A DNA stretch of 64,000 nucleotides from NCBI GenBank assembly GCA_016800925.1, contig JABCPU010000152.1, positions 1 to 64,000 on the forward strand, written 5' to 3'. Numbering within the stretch: position 1 is the first letter of the stretch; each line of letters opens with the position of its first letter. Both the position numbers and the translations under genes were made by a program. Positions 36,371-52,860 of the stretch are shown in pieces. This DNA comes from Suillus spraguei (Eukaryota > Basidiomycota > Agaricomycetes > Boletales > Suillaceae). The notes beneath the pieces are model-generated. The model saw nothing but the letters and a program-made list of their open reading frames with translations. It was not told where the DNA came from and did no database searches.

Positions 36371-37384
36371 ATTCGTTTATCGTTTAAACGTTGATCAAAC
36401 GCACGAATCATTATGTAATTACTACTAATCCGTGAAATTAATGAAAGTTTGTAACATTAAATAATTGTCAACGCAAACTGATGCATAATGGTAATCCTAC
36501 GCTTTACCTCAAATGCTTACCTATACATATAGGTTGAAATCGCTGAAATAGTGCGCCGCACCTACCAATCTGTGGTATCACCAGTTAAATTGAAGTGGAT
36601 AGAATTAATTTTACGCTTTAGGGTGATGAAAATACTATCACATAATCTTACTACGCAGTATCATGATTGTGCCGTTTGATACTACCGCTCCTGCACTTCA
36701 CAGATCTCTCGTATGCTTTCGCAAACTTACCTTGTTTATAAAGGCACTGGTTTGAACGCTTTGTGACGAGCCGACACTCTGAACCTGACACTAGTGCAGG
36801 CCCCTTATGTTTCCACTCCGACAAAGTGACGTTATGACTGTTAACATTCCCTCGGAGTCACTCTATCTTCCAGAAAACATGTTCAAGTTACCATTTGACC
36901 TGATTAAGTAAAGGTTGGACACCGCAAATTCTGTGTCAGACAAAGGTACAAATCTTTTTATGTATTGTCTTCTTCATTGTCCCGGCCTACTACTGGTAAG
37001 TACAGGTCGAACTCGCAGTCTTTGCGCAAAGCATTCTCTGCCTTTTCCAAATCCTAGTGCCCGCGAACGCTGCCACCTCTCTGCAACTTGCCCATCTTAA
37101 AAACAAATACTACTTCTGCTACAGATTATTACTACGCCGTTGCCATTTTTCAAAACTGCACATCATGCATCAAGACCAGGTGACACGTCTACGTCAAGAT
37201 CCAGTACTAGATCCCCGCCGTGCCCGTGGTTGGCATCTTCCTACCAGTACCTGGTACCTTCATATCTTCTTTAGTGGTTTTCACCCCATTTTGGAACTCC
37301 TTGTAGTGCTACCTTGTGTACACTACCCTACTATATACTAGTGCCTACATGCATATTCCTGGCGGTCATAATGCGTATACCGCA
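36371..37384. other. Unassigned AT-rich spacer inside the inverted repeat
   Basis: No gene recognised; AT-rich with short frames only. Confidence 0.4.
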
Positions 37385-37950
37385 TCTCCATTCCACCCAG
37401 CAAACCAAAGACACGGGAATTTTAGTTTGGTTCATGATTGAAATTTCATGATATATAAAGAACAGAATACCTACTGACGAGGAGAGGTTATATTACATAC
37501 CCAAGTGATGTATGGGGAGGGTGGGACACGAAGGTGAAGAAACCAAATTGGTGTGTAGGGAAGCGCGCTGACGGCTGCCTTAAGGAATGCATTCGACTGG
37601 GTGCGGTTCGGACTCCAGTCAAGTTCACCCTGTCCGTCAGCATTAAGATATCCATAGGCTATGGAAGGCGAAGGTGTGCTGAGGCTGGGGGTAGAATTCA
37701 GGGCAGCTAGTTCGGCAATGGACGTTTGAGGGACGCGCGTCGTGAATGAGGCAGAACGACACAGAATAGGTATGCGCAAGTGCGGTGAACTTCGGCTTGG
37801 GAATGACAAGAAAAGATACTTACCGAAGTAACCGAATGGGTCTTGAGTGAGGCTGAGGCTCCGCCACTGATGTAGTTGACGCGTTCAGGGACTCGTATTT
37901 CCCCACCTGGGCCTGCACATTTATTATTTGCATGTTCCGCAGCTTGCACA
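37385..37950 (-). repeat. Dispersed repeat, copy A (minus)
   Basis: In reverse complement this stretch matches the segments at 48700-48890 and 62470-62890. The shared part begins at a GTAAG splice-donor-like point (37824), runs through a translated-looking segment (IAELAALNSTPSLST on the minus strand) and ends near TCGTT/GTGTC..TTTGGTTTGCTGGG at about 37391. Just upstream of the donor, the words RVNYISGGAS (minus strand, near 37865-37895) recur in part near 62458-62470. It could be a multicopy gene family with several dead copies or a non-coding mobile element; no terminal repeats were found. Confidence 0.6.
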
Positions 37951-40518
37951 ATGCGCGTTTACGTGACCTGTCAATTGAGAGCTGGCGTGTTTTTATCAAG
38001 AGTTCCCACTGCGCATTCTCGTAGCTTCCGCGTTTGCCGCTTGGAACCCAGAGCTAACAACATCACTAGTTGTCTACGACATGTTCATTGTACTGCAGTG
38101 GATATGAATATGACGAATATAGACGAAGATAAACCTGTTTGGATAGGAATAGAATAAATTCTTTACAAATGATCATTCAGTCTCATGAAAATATTTCAGA
38201 TGAATACATGTACCTTCAGGCTGAAAATTCCAACTATGGCCACTGCGTAAGATCCGCCTCCAAAGGGCGTTAAAATCGAAAGCCATTGAACCTTGTATTT
38301 ACAAATTATGGTCAAGCTCGACGTCACACCCATTCAGATAGACAGGTAGAAACGGCTGTCGAGAATTATATCAACCATCGATAGTAGGAACGCACACCAA
38401 ACCAGATGTCGATTCCACCAGCGGCCCCATTATGATCATAAACAGAAGGCGGCATATTACAACTGTGCGGGAAAGATAATGACACGCAGGAATATAGACT
38501 CGCATTGACACGAATAAGAGTAGGGATATTTCAGCGAAAGGATAATAAATGGAAAAGACTGTGCGAACAAAGCATCAAAAAGGCAAGATACTCGATTCAT
38601 CAACACTTACAGCATCATGATGTTCTGCTCAGCGCAAATACCTTTTTGACGCCATGGACACTCTCGCATCAAACATAAGGCTGACTGGGCACTAAAGTGG
38701 ATATCTAAGCGTTCACAGAAGGTGAATGCTTGGTCGCTTGCATCGAAGGCATCTTCTCTGGTTCCTTCGCAATTATCTAAAATCTGGCTCAAGAAGCGCG
38801 GTCTCATGCCTGGTCTTACATTTTCCAACAAGCTCATTAGCCGTGACCCAGATCAGGGTATGCATGCAGACTTTGCTTGATTGCTCTTTATCTACCTCAA
38901 CGCTCAAGCGTCGTCCGCACCCTGACACTGTCAAGTACATTATTATTCAGGCTATCGTTATTGAGCAGGGGTTCCAGACTGGTCTGTACTTATCATCATC
39001 TTGTCCTTCTCACACCGACTGTCTTTCTGGCAGATATTCTACCTGTCGGTCTTATTGGCATGAATGCCAGGCTTATCTTGCGGTACATTCGTCGCAGACC
39101 GTTTGCAAGTACCGCCGGGCAACGAGAAGGTACAATGCTACGAACCCCCCTTCGTCCGCATGCTCGTCTGCAATGTGAATTGCTTGTCGCCTGCAATGTT
39201 GTAATTGTTGAATCATTGTTAGATCTGATTGTGTGCTATTATAAATGCTTTTGTATAGCTAAGGTTCATATGCGAACGAGTAATGAGTGAGTCTGTGAGT
39301 CTTATGTGTGCGGCGGTTGAACAGATCCAGCGCCATAGTTGCCTATTGCTAGAGTCTCAAGACTCGGATGTAACGCGGGGGCTACGAAAAAGCACCAGCT
39401 CTCAATTGACAGAAACGTGCACCGCGCAAATAATAAATGTGCAGGTATAACATCATAAGTTATTGCTCTTAATTATATCCACAAAACACGGACAGCAAGC
39501 AAGGACCTTACCACTACTAGTGGCAAGGTCTTTTGTCCGCAGAACGATCTGCAGCATCTGCCCTCCGAAAAGCACTGTCGGTACCTGGTCCAGTGGATCA
39601 CTCCAGCGCTCAGCCACCAACCATCATGCATTGACGACCAGCTAGACTACGTGGGGGTACCATTTAAATGTTTCGCCGCATTTGAATTGCCTAACTACAG
39701 ATATCTCGACTCGCACATACCATTCTCGGGGACCGCTAAATCTGATCGAGTCCCGGAATTTCTGGATCACGGTAGATCTATGCCCAATTACAAATGCCAT
39801 GGAAATTATTTGCTCCTAACCTAATGTACGCTTTCGTACCTTCCGAATGTAAGCCTCCACCGGGCCTGGTTGCTAGATCCTAACTCGTATGACGCTGAAA
39901 AGGTCACTAGTAGTGTAGTACTGAAACCGTCCCACCGGCGTATGTAGACAAGTCCAGCGCAAAGTCCGGTGCTACGGCAGATATACTTATCCGCGCAAAA
40001 TAACGGCCAGGTGGCGGACTTGTTGGATAGCCACTAGCTTTGCTGCCGTTCTCCGCCGTTCTTGCTGTAGTGCGCGCCGTTCTTTTTTGCGCGCTGGTGA
40101 CATTATGTAAGCCATACGGCTGCAAACATAAAATCCTATACTTATTACGCTGCTATGTCGATCCTGCAATACTACGGGCAGCTCGAATACAGTCATCTTC
40201 GCAATCCAATACAGTCGTCTCCTCCACCGCACTTTCTGTCGTTACTAATATACTTCGAATGGTAATCTTCATGCGACAATCAAACATGCTGGTCGCTGGG
40301 CTCGATTCTGGCTCTTTATCTGTCACATCTCTCCTGAGTATACCGACGGTCCCGGTCATTAGTCTTTGCGACGATCGTTCTCGTCCCATTATCCAACCCC
40401 TCACAATGAATACAATTATCGGGAGTAGCCACGTGAATTGCTTCCGCGGAACCAAAAGTCGACCCACTCATTTCTAGACCACATTGCATACATATCGAAT
40501 AACATAGTCATATACTAG
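37951..40518. other. Unassigned spacer before DHR1
   Basis: Only short frames without recognisable motifs. A 150-codon + strand frame (38726-39178) has no family resemblance that I can support. Confidence 0.4.
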
Positions 40519-44825
<4,307 letters not shown>

Positions 44826-45195
44826 GAAGCGCCAGGCTATCTTGCAAGTACTGTTTAGTATGTATACTAGTACTTACTAGTTCATACTACTTTTTCGTTT
44901 TCAAAATGGTTATGTAATCAGGGGCGACAACACCTAGTCAAATCGAAGTCTGACTGATGGCAGTGGTCGCGCTGCAAATTGATTTTATTGTGAGAAAGAA
45001 AGACCTTGCTTGCAAGGTAGGTGCGGTATACATGGCGTATACCAGCGCACATGGTAACTAGCAAAAGAACATGGTAACTAACCGAAGATACTAGAGATAC
45101 AACACACTGAAGCCCAGAAATGTAACACTACAAATGGTATACTTGAATCACATCAACCAAAAATTTGTCGAGAGTCGCGAGTGCCGAACATGAGA
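44826..45195. promoter_or_regulatory. Spacer between GH71 stop and DHR1 start
   Basis: No gene is seen in these 370 bases, which must hold the DHR1 promoter and the GH71 3' end. The same spacer is found, diverged, at about 54880-55200. Confidence 0.5.
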
Positions 45196-47117
45196 CTAAG
45201 GGGAGGCAACAACGTGGGCATTAAAGTTATATGTTGTCGGGTTAGCCTCAAAGGTGAAGTTTGTTGCCTGCAGATCAATGACGGTCTGCCCTCCTCGGGT
45301 TAGTGTACCTTGCATGGTCCCGCCAGGTTTGATGGGTACAGCTAACTTTGAAACGCCAGCTGGGACGTTGAAAGTTTGTGATTGACTGGACGAAGTCGAG
45401 AGTACGACTGTGGCAGGGGAGGTCGCCAGGACTACGGCCCAGACATTGTCTGAAGTCTAGATTTATCGTAGTTAAGATAAGCATCCTAATATCAACGAAG
45501 CACATACAATTTGGTAATTTGTTGGTCTTCCAACCGCGTCGTTTGACGCAGAAGCCAACGCAGGATGTGGACGCGACCACATTATCAGTTGGTCTTTGGT
45601 CGGAGTGGAGTATGTTCCTGTCTTGAAGGCCGAAGCGTAATAGGACGTCAGATTGAGCCAGCCTGAAGGACCTGAGTTAGCATCAGGCCATTTGCATAGA
45701 ATAATGAGTCCGTGCCAGTGTGATCATTGCCGTCAACCCATGCTTGACTCATCGGTTGGGCGCCCTCTATCGGACCAACATAATGCGACTCTCCGAAATC
45801 ATTCCAAGAAATGACTTGTACGAAATCTACCTGGTCGCGGATATTGATCAACGACTCCCACCGAGTAGCGTACAAGTGATCATCGCTGAGGTAAATCCAC
45901 TACAAGAGCCTTGTGAGTGTCTGTAACGTATATGTCGTAAAGGTAACGCACGTTTTTGTTGTAAGTTGACGGGCCATAATGGGTGAAAAACCACGGAGAC
46001 ACAGCTGCCATGTACGTTTGACTGCCACTCATCGCAGCCAAACTCGGGATGTATGTCTCGTCCGGAGTTGTTGACCCGATGTAATTAGACAATAGAGAAC
46101 TGACGGAGGAAGATAAACCACTAGAGATGTCTGAAACTAGACCAAGTATGGACGCTACAAATGAAGTTGTGACTTGAATTGGCCATCCGGAATTCCACTG
46201 GGAACAATTAAATTTATGCAGAATGAATGTGTACCGAAAGAACTTACGTTGAACATGCCATTGATTATCCCACTATAGGTATTGAACTGTGATGGATTGA
46301 CGAAAAATGATGGCACGAAATGAACTGCGGAAGATCCTGTCAACTGTTGCACGAATTGCGTGGACCATCCAGAAGTGACGGATCCCTGTCCAAAAGTGCA
46401 AGTTTCGCCGGAGAAACTTGAGGCCATAACGCGGCCGTTATAAAGCATCTGGTTGGGGTGCGTGGCATAGGTGGTTATATAGGTCCGGAGAGTTGCAGCG
46501 TCGGAAGCTGTGGTGCAAGGCAAAGAACTGTACGAATGAGGATTCACTGAAGAAGATGAAACGAATAATCAACCTACGTCATATCGAAAGACATAAAAAG
46601 CTTGAACCCAGTTCCAGACTGGAGAGCTGCTTGATAACTATGAGTTCACTGAATCAGGTGTCTATTACTCAGTTAAAAATTCAAGGACTTACGCGTTGGC
46701 TACCTGCGAAGGCTGCCAAGAATCCACTCCTACATTCAAAGCAAAGCCGTCGATACCACTGGAATGTGCAAGAAGGATGTCCGAGAGCCAATTATCCACG
46801 GTATAGGGGTATGAATTTCCGACCATAAAGTGTGCAACAACATATTTTGGCGATACAGAAGGGGAGCTTGTACCGGTGGGTGCCTGGGAAGTCATCGTCT
46901 TAGTTACCGAAACAGAAGAAGGAGTAGGTATCATGCAGGACGATGGTCCAACAGACGAATTGAGGGCACGTAGTAATACAGGCTGTACCGTGACAGCAGA
47001 ATTGTGGTTCGAATGTTTTATGTGTCTCCCAATTTTCAAGGGGGAAGCTAAGGAAAGAGCGACAAAAGAAAGAACAATGAGTGGAAAGTGCACGAGCATT
47101 GCGGCTGGTGACACCAT
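45196..47117 (-). CDS. Secreted GH71 alpha-1,3-glucanase (mutanase)
   Basis: Proposed minus-strand join: 47117-46693, 46637-46578, 46527-46248, 46197-45952, 45899-45716, 45662-45508, 45456-45196; 536 residues, all phases consistent. A hydrophobic N-terminus (MLVHFPLIVLSFVALSLASP) is a signal peptide. GH71 signatures are KYVVAHFMVGNSYPY near residue 90, SGIDGFALNVG, FKLFMSFDMT, FVPSFFVNPS and VQVISWNDFGESHYVGP with the acidic Asp/Glu typical of the family. These enzymes cut alpha-1,3-glucan, a fungal cell-wall polymer, for wall remodelling or attack on other fungi. The C-terminal 120 residues are a beta-rich part. The intron at 45715-45663 seems to use a GC donor, also conserved in the paralogue. 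The start at 47117 is supported by an in-frame ATG at the same place in the paralogue. Confidence 0.92.
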
Positions 47118-47789
47118 GAGTCAAACGAATGTTAGTAGGAAGCGACTGGAAGGTTAATAAAGAGCTTGCGGCGCAGCCGCCACGATATCGATGCTGGTAA
47201 CTGATTGAAGAGAAAAAAAGACTGACGTGTGGACTCATCCTTATTATATACCGTCGTCTCAGCGCTTGATAACACAGAATGTCAAAAACGAGCATGGGTT
47301 CTGAACAATGACAACCGCTCAGCGGTCCGCCAAGCTATTGTTCCATGTGACTCATCACGTGACCTGACATCGCCTTCCGTCGATTCACTTTGGCTGAACC
47401 GATCCGACTTGTACTCGAGAAAATCAGCAAAAGCGATGGCTCATTCAAATACTTAACGACTGAATGGTTAGGCCGGGTGAGCTATTCGGCCTGTGTACTC
47501 TTATCGTTGAACTCTTTATCAGGCACAGTTTAAATGAACGCACATTATGGCGACTCGGAGATAGGCCGCGCGCGTTGACCATTCACGATTGTAGCGTACG
47601 AATATTGATGTCTCCAGGGACAAGTAAGATAAACGCTTCAACCAATCACATCACTTATTGTACAAGGGTTATGTCCCTTAACGAGCGACTATCCTGGCCT
47701 AGGTGAGAGTGTAATCACCACTTCGGTCAACTGGTATTCTTTCCTCTTGCACACCTCACAGTCTGCAAGTTCCCGAACCTCCTCTTCAC
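47118..47789. other. Upstream spacer of GH71
   Basis: No gene is seen. Part of it (about 47160-47300 and 47640-47790) is repeated near 57150-57300 and 57430-57600, as expected for the duplicated block. A TATTATATA motif near 47240 may be a TATA box for GH71. Confidence 0.45.
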
Positions 47790-48700
47790 ATATCGTCGTG
47801 CTTCTCCATAATCGACTAACTCATCGACCAAAGTTGTCTTATGATGAGCACGAGGAAGGTTTTCTGTACTTGCCGTACTAAATTTTGGCATGTTTGTAGT
47901 CACAGTGGTGATAATCTAAATCAAAAATAAATGTCTGCGATACGATAGATTGCGTTAGTAACATACAGTAACATATTTTGCGAGTCCTTCGATACCCTTC
48001 CCATCACTGGCGTTTTTACGGTAGAAGCGCTTGAGATTGAGTTGATGGCATTGCGCAGGCGAAGAGTTTTAACTTCACGATGCAATCAAGGCAGATTGGC
48101 GTCAGCGGGTGCCGGAAGATCAAACCACCTTAAACCAGTAGTTTGGTTTCTCATCTGAAAGAATACACGTCCATGAGCTTCAGCTGATAGGACCATAGTC
48201 AATCTCACGACTTTTCTGTTGACATTTTACCGGTAAGTATTGGTTTTGAAGGGGGTGCGGGAGCAACAGTTGCAGAGGTGGCTGCTTCTGCGCACTGGAT
48301 GTCTGAGTCTCGTATAGTTGCAGGAGCGTCACGTCGATATTTCACAAATTCAATATATGCAGGTACAAGTTCCCCGGGAATCAATGGCGGCAATGGCCTG
48401 TAGTGAGACTTAACAAGATGCCCTTCATGACATGCCACAGTATCTCTCTGATTCGTCACCAAAATTTAGCGTTGGGGAAGACATTGTCAGATTGGAGTCT
48501 ACTTCCGCTCTGACAACGTCTTCCCCAGCGCCAAATTTTTCTCAAAGTGTCTTCTGACTCGAGCATTTGATTTTCCCTTGTCCAAAAGAGACTGCAAGTG
48601 ATATCTTCATCGTCCGAGTCCGAATCCGAGTCGCTATCAGAGGTCGAATTTCGGCTATTTCTGACGCCAGATCCCTGGACGCATCAATCAGCATCAGTAG
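47790..48700 (-). pseudogene. FCF2-like pre-rRNA processing gene remnant, block 1
   Basis: The minus strand keeps fragments of the Fcf2/TdIF2 family: LRWFDLPAP near 48130 followed by an in-frame stop (codon TGA at about 48090), a segment with KTTLVDELVDYGEARRYVKR near 47800-47850 that matches the family's C-terminal tail, and an acidic Ser/Asp-rich part near 48610-48650. Fcf2 acts with the early 18S rRNA processing steps in the nucleolus. It is broken by stops, shifts and a foldback insertion at 48462-48538. The paralogue at 57.6-58.6 kb is better preserved in the middle. Confidence 0.7.
48462..48538. repeat. Foldback: 30-bp inverted repeat within the FCF2 remnant
   Basis: Arms 48462-48491 and 48509-48538 are reverse complements with three mismatches, around a 17-base loop. 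The sequence of one arm is the native coding segment (it matches GAGEDI in the paralogue near 58275-58320); the other arm is an inverted extra copy. It is absent from the paralogue. Confidence 0.9.
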
Positions 48701-49335
48701 TGAAGACCCGCTCGGTAAGCATATTTTTTGTCATTCCTAGGCCGAAGTTCACCGCACTTACTACGCGTACTTAGCTGTGCTATTCTACCACGTTCGCGTT
48801 CCTCCCTTGAACGTCCATCGCCGAGCTAGCGGCTCCGAATTCTGCCCTGGCGTCAGACTCAGAGACTCGACTCATCACAAAACGTTCAAACAAGTGCCTT
48901 TAGAAACAAGGTAAGTTTGCGAAAGTATAATCTGTGAAGTGCAGGAGCGATAGTATCAAAACGGCATGGGATGATGGAACCATGCTGTAAGGTTAATAGT
49001 ATTAGCGGATATTCTGAAAGGGCCGGCAAAGTGCGAGTTTGTTCTAATTATAATCCGTAGGGAACCTTGACAAATTTAAAGTTGATTGGGGTTGAATTTC
49101 AATGAAATGGCACCGACGTATCACCCTAGAGGCTAGAGCGTCAACTTGAAACACACTATCCCACTTCAATCTAACTGGCGATTTTTAGTACATCCCCCGC
49201 TTTTTTTGTAACCAAATTTTTAGGCCCCAGGAATCACGAACCAATGGTGTTTTCTACACGGCTCAGCGCTCGATTGCAGGATCAAGGGCAGTGCCTTCTG
49301 TCCGAACGAGTACAAAGGTGAAGAAGAAGTGTGTG
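48701..49335 (+). repeat. Dispersed repeat, copy B
   Basis: This stretch matches 62470-62640 (first part, from CTCGGTAAGCATATTT) and 63525-63985 (second part, from ACAAGGTAAGTTTGCGAAAGTA to GTGTGAACTRATGCA), in the same orientation. The middle, which in copy C holds about 880 bases, is replaced by a short junction near 48890-48900. Copy A at 37.4-37.95 kb is its inverted relative for the first part. Confidence 0.7.
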
Positions 49336-50089
49336 AACTAATGCACGAACATGTCAGAAATAATATAGCAAGCCAAAGTTATGCGGCAGAACTCCCAGTA
49401 GTCTTCACGGAACGTTCGTCAATCATAACGTACCTCGCCTGTGCCCATGCAAGCTACTAGCGATCGAAATTCCCATCAAATCAGGGTTTGCAAAGTGTAT
49501 GATATCTCGGGACGAAGATGACGGACCCGAGCCTCCGAGAACATCGCTGCTACTCCGAGCAGGCGACGCGTAATTATGAAAGAAATATGCTCGTACTATG
49601 ATGCAAGCGTAATGGTTTCTTAGTATTGTTAGAGGATCACGAGCGCCTATTGATCTTCCCGCGGGGCCAAGCACTGGGGACACGTGCCAGTGAGTTCTGA
49701 ATCCTAATGTTACAGCCATCTACAGCACAATAGACTGGAATTTCCGGAATTCACTTAGCCGCTTTTGGTTATTGTTGAAGCGATACCAAACAGAGGCGGT
49801 TATGCTAACACTTTTGTAGGTCGTTATTATAACTCGAGGAATACTAGTACAATGACTGCCGACCATCATTAACACGCATGGAAACCGTCGATATATACCA
49901 GAAGCTGCGAAACAGCAGTGGGTGGCCATGTCCCAATGTCATCGAAGGCCATAGTGCAAGTGACTGGATGCAGCCATCGAATTCCAGTCAATCGAGTTGT
50001 TCGGCTCTCGCAACTCACAGGCCCTCTGTAAATTGGTCGTCTTGATTCCTTATACGAAAATCGCGCTAGAGCGTCCGCGACGTCGGGCA
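49336..50089. other. Unassigned spacer
   Basis: Short frames only, nothing recognised. Confidence 0.4.
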
Positions 50090-52430
50090 CTGCGCCGCGG
50101 GTTTCACCTTTCGTACAAGTTCTTTAAGCGCGCACTTCAACTTCCATTCTCTCCGGATCGGCTGTCTGATAGTGTGCCGACGATCCCGTTTGCTGCTACG
50201 TCACCGGGCTGGTCGGACTGTTGGAAATCAAAAATCCACTTCTCACTGCGTGCATCTAATAGGCGTTTTTGATTCTGGGTCAAAGTGCTTGATTGGCCTC
50301 ATGTAACTACTGACCGCCGCTGTCACGCCTCTCAAGGAACATGAACTTGTTGATGGTTTCCTATGCAAAGTCGAACGAAGTATTTTCATACAAGTCCCTC
50401 GATATAAATATTATATTGTAGTGAGCGCTACTCATCATCAAAGGTTTGGTCACAAGTCGCCGTTCCCTGCTGTCACGATGATACAAGCATCTGTCACTAC
50501 GTGTTCCCAATACTTCACTATCGTCGTGATAGGGTCCTGGGGTTACGTCCCATATTCTTCAATGCGATCTGTCCATCTCCGCCACTCTTCGTGTGGTTGA
50601 CCTATCTACCAGCACTTGGCATCGTATGAGGTGATCCTTGCGATGGGATGTGACAACATGTGTTCAATGCACCTCACCTCAACACAGCCTGTGGTTCGTC
50701 GTGCACTCTTCTTGCATTATTCTAATTTCGCATACCGTATAGGTGTCTCATTTTGCCATGTTTCCCCTTTCATTTGACAGGCTGCAAATGAAAATCAAAA
50801 CAACCCCAAACGGATCGTATTCATTTATCGCCTTGTGTATGTTATGTCCAGTCCGTTCTTGGCGAATCCGAGTGGACTAAATTCTTGCCTTATGTCATTC
50901 TTACTACTAGTCCTCCGGTAAGGACGCGGACCCTATGTAGCACAGCCGGGATGATGAACAGCTTTGGTTCTCTCATTCACCGTCTCGTTGTGTATATGTC
51001 AAGGGTATATTGGTTCGATAAATATGCGACTAAAAGCTACAGAGTATATGGATCCGTAAGATTAATCAAGTTATATGCCTCGAATTCCATGGTATAATTT
51101 AATTTACTCCCACCCTTTCTACATAGTATGGGACTTTATCAATATTCAAGTGAATGTGCGACGGGTCGTTCCATTGCGCGGAGAAATAGTTCTGTCGAAA
51201 TTGCGAAGGGGTTGACTGAACCAAATTCCAGTTGTCCCCACCACCGACGGCATAGTGAATCTCTGCCTGAGGATAGGCTTGATACTCCAGCATCGAGCTT
51301 GTTGCCGACGTATCTGACATTGGACTATTGTTCCTTGTCCATGATGCAACAGCCTTTGTCCATGTTTCGTTGCTGGGAATTACAAGAGGTTCTAGGAATG
51401 TCTATGAGAACACCGTTGCCGACGACCCAAAAATACGTACCATAAGATGCGTGAAATACCTCGTCAACTTCATAGGGGTGTTTTGACGAGAACTCCAAGG
51501 GTGGGAGTGGCTCATGCCTGGAAATTGTTCCATGTTCTTTGGACAACTCCCGCAGTATTTCTGCAGCTGTGAATGGTCCGTGGATAAGTGATCATGCAAA
51601 GCAAACATATTCCAGGGAAACTATACCTTTCTTCAATGTTTCGCGCCGGGTCTGGGGAGTTTCCCCTATCACTGAGCGGATCGCTTCACGGAGTTCTTGG
51701 AACCCATCCCCCTCTTTCTCTCGATATTGCCTCTGCGATGCAATTTTGCTTTTCTTCGCGGGATGCTGGTAGCTTTGCGCATCGCGGTGGGACTGCATAT
51801 CGCAAGAGTGAGTTTACACGTAGAATTAGAAGGGTGCTTTATAACATCCTCATCTGCATGTTTCGTAAACGTGTTTTTTTTTGATCATCAGGCATTGCCT
51901 ATTTAACGTGAACGCCCTAAAGGGATCTTAATTGGGTCAACCTTGCCATTCCCTATCTAGATATTGATATTGTCTTCGTTCTGGTGGTCTGGTGATATTA
52001 CAGTTACTAACCGTAATGAATGCACGTAAAGACTGCCTGTTGTGAGATGCTCTTGGAGTCTTGACCTGGGTTACAAAGTCCCCACACGGTCAGACCTTGC
52101 AGTGCAAGATTTGATTAGATCTTTAAGTTGTACCGTTCTAATTTGATGACATACCTATCAACTATTCTTACGAAATGTGATATTGTATATTGAAAAATGG
52201 AAAGCATCCGTGTCACGTTGCTCCGAAGGTTTAAGGTTCGTAATCGAGTTCAGGTATGTACCAAAACAAGGTGAGAAATCACAACATCGATTCCATCGCT
52301 CGTTCATTTCGCTACAGCCAAACGCATTTAGATTATCGTCACGAAAAAGGGAGCCGTGAGACAACAGATCGCCGCAAAGTAGACTCGGAGCCACTATTCA
52401 TGACCAGTTATGGTGTACATTACATATGCC
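50090..52430. repeat. Right arm of the large inverted repeat
   Basis: Reverse-complement partner of 33900-36370; see the landmarks given there. It carries the second bHLH-like gene in the opposite orientation. Apart from that gene no coding region is recognised in the arm. Confidence 0.8.
51099..51798 (-). CDS. Small bHLH-like protein, right-arm copy
   Basis: Proposed minus-strand join: 51798-51627, 51566-51441, 51391-51099; 196 residues, phases consistent and positions equivalent to the left-arm gene. It has the same basic/helix-1 part (KKSKIASQRQYREKEGDGF, ELREAIRSVIG), helix 2 starting ETLKKAAEILRELS, and the C-terminal module YPQAEIHYAVGGGDNW ... VPYYVERVGVN. Differences from the left copy are spread through the protein but cause no frameshift. 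It would act as a DNA-binding regulator in the nucleus; targets are unknown. The C-terminal module is not one I recognise. Confidence 0.7.
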
Positions 52431-52689
52431 CGAGTTAACCCGGAAATTTGAAATTCTAACCCTTCCGCGATTATCGTTTGGCACCCGCGTACGAAAACAG
52501 AACAAAGGATAGCATGACGTAACACCCACTGAATGAGACCTTCCGAGCATCGTTATTACGGTTGTGTCCCAGACACCCAGGCAGGAAGCATGCGTGGCGA
52601 ATCACATGATAACTTGAAGGCTCACGGCTTCGGCGGCACCATAACTAAATGACAAAATGTTTCGAGTGGTGCGCTTAGTCAAAAATTAG

Positions 52690-52860
52690 ATTATCAGATC
52701 TCGAGATCTTAGATCTCAGCACTGCAACGACACCAAAAAGGACATCGTAGTCATTATTGTCTCTGGGGCTGAGTCCTACGGTAGATTAATGTTCCGTCCG
52801 TCCATAATATGATGAAAGTTTATGCTACGCAGTCGGCCCGGCCAACCCGGTCTTGATATG
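52690..52860. other. Junction between inverted-repeat arm and decayed DHR1 block
   Basis: No gene. It contains a perfect 14-base palindrome, AGATCTCGAGATCT, at 52696-52709. From about 52835 the text matches both the DHR1 gene near 41.96 kb and the shard near 31.80 kb. Confidence 0.45.

Noticed and set aside
38726..39290. Overlapping + strand frames of 150 and 137 codons
   Set aside because: Leu/Ser/Arg-rich translation in several frames at once, without a motif or paralogue; not supported as a gene.
52696..52709. Perfect 14-base palindrome as a possible regulatory operator
   Set aside because: Short palindromes of this kind occur by chance and no gene lies next to it apart from decayed DHR1.
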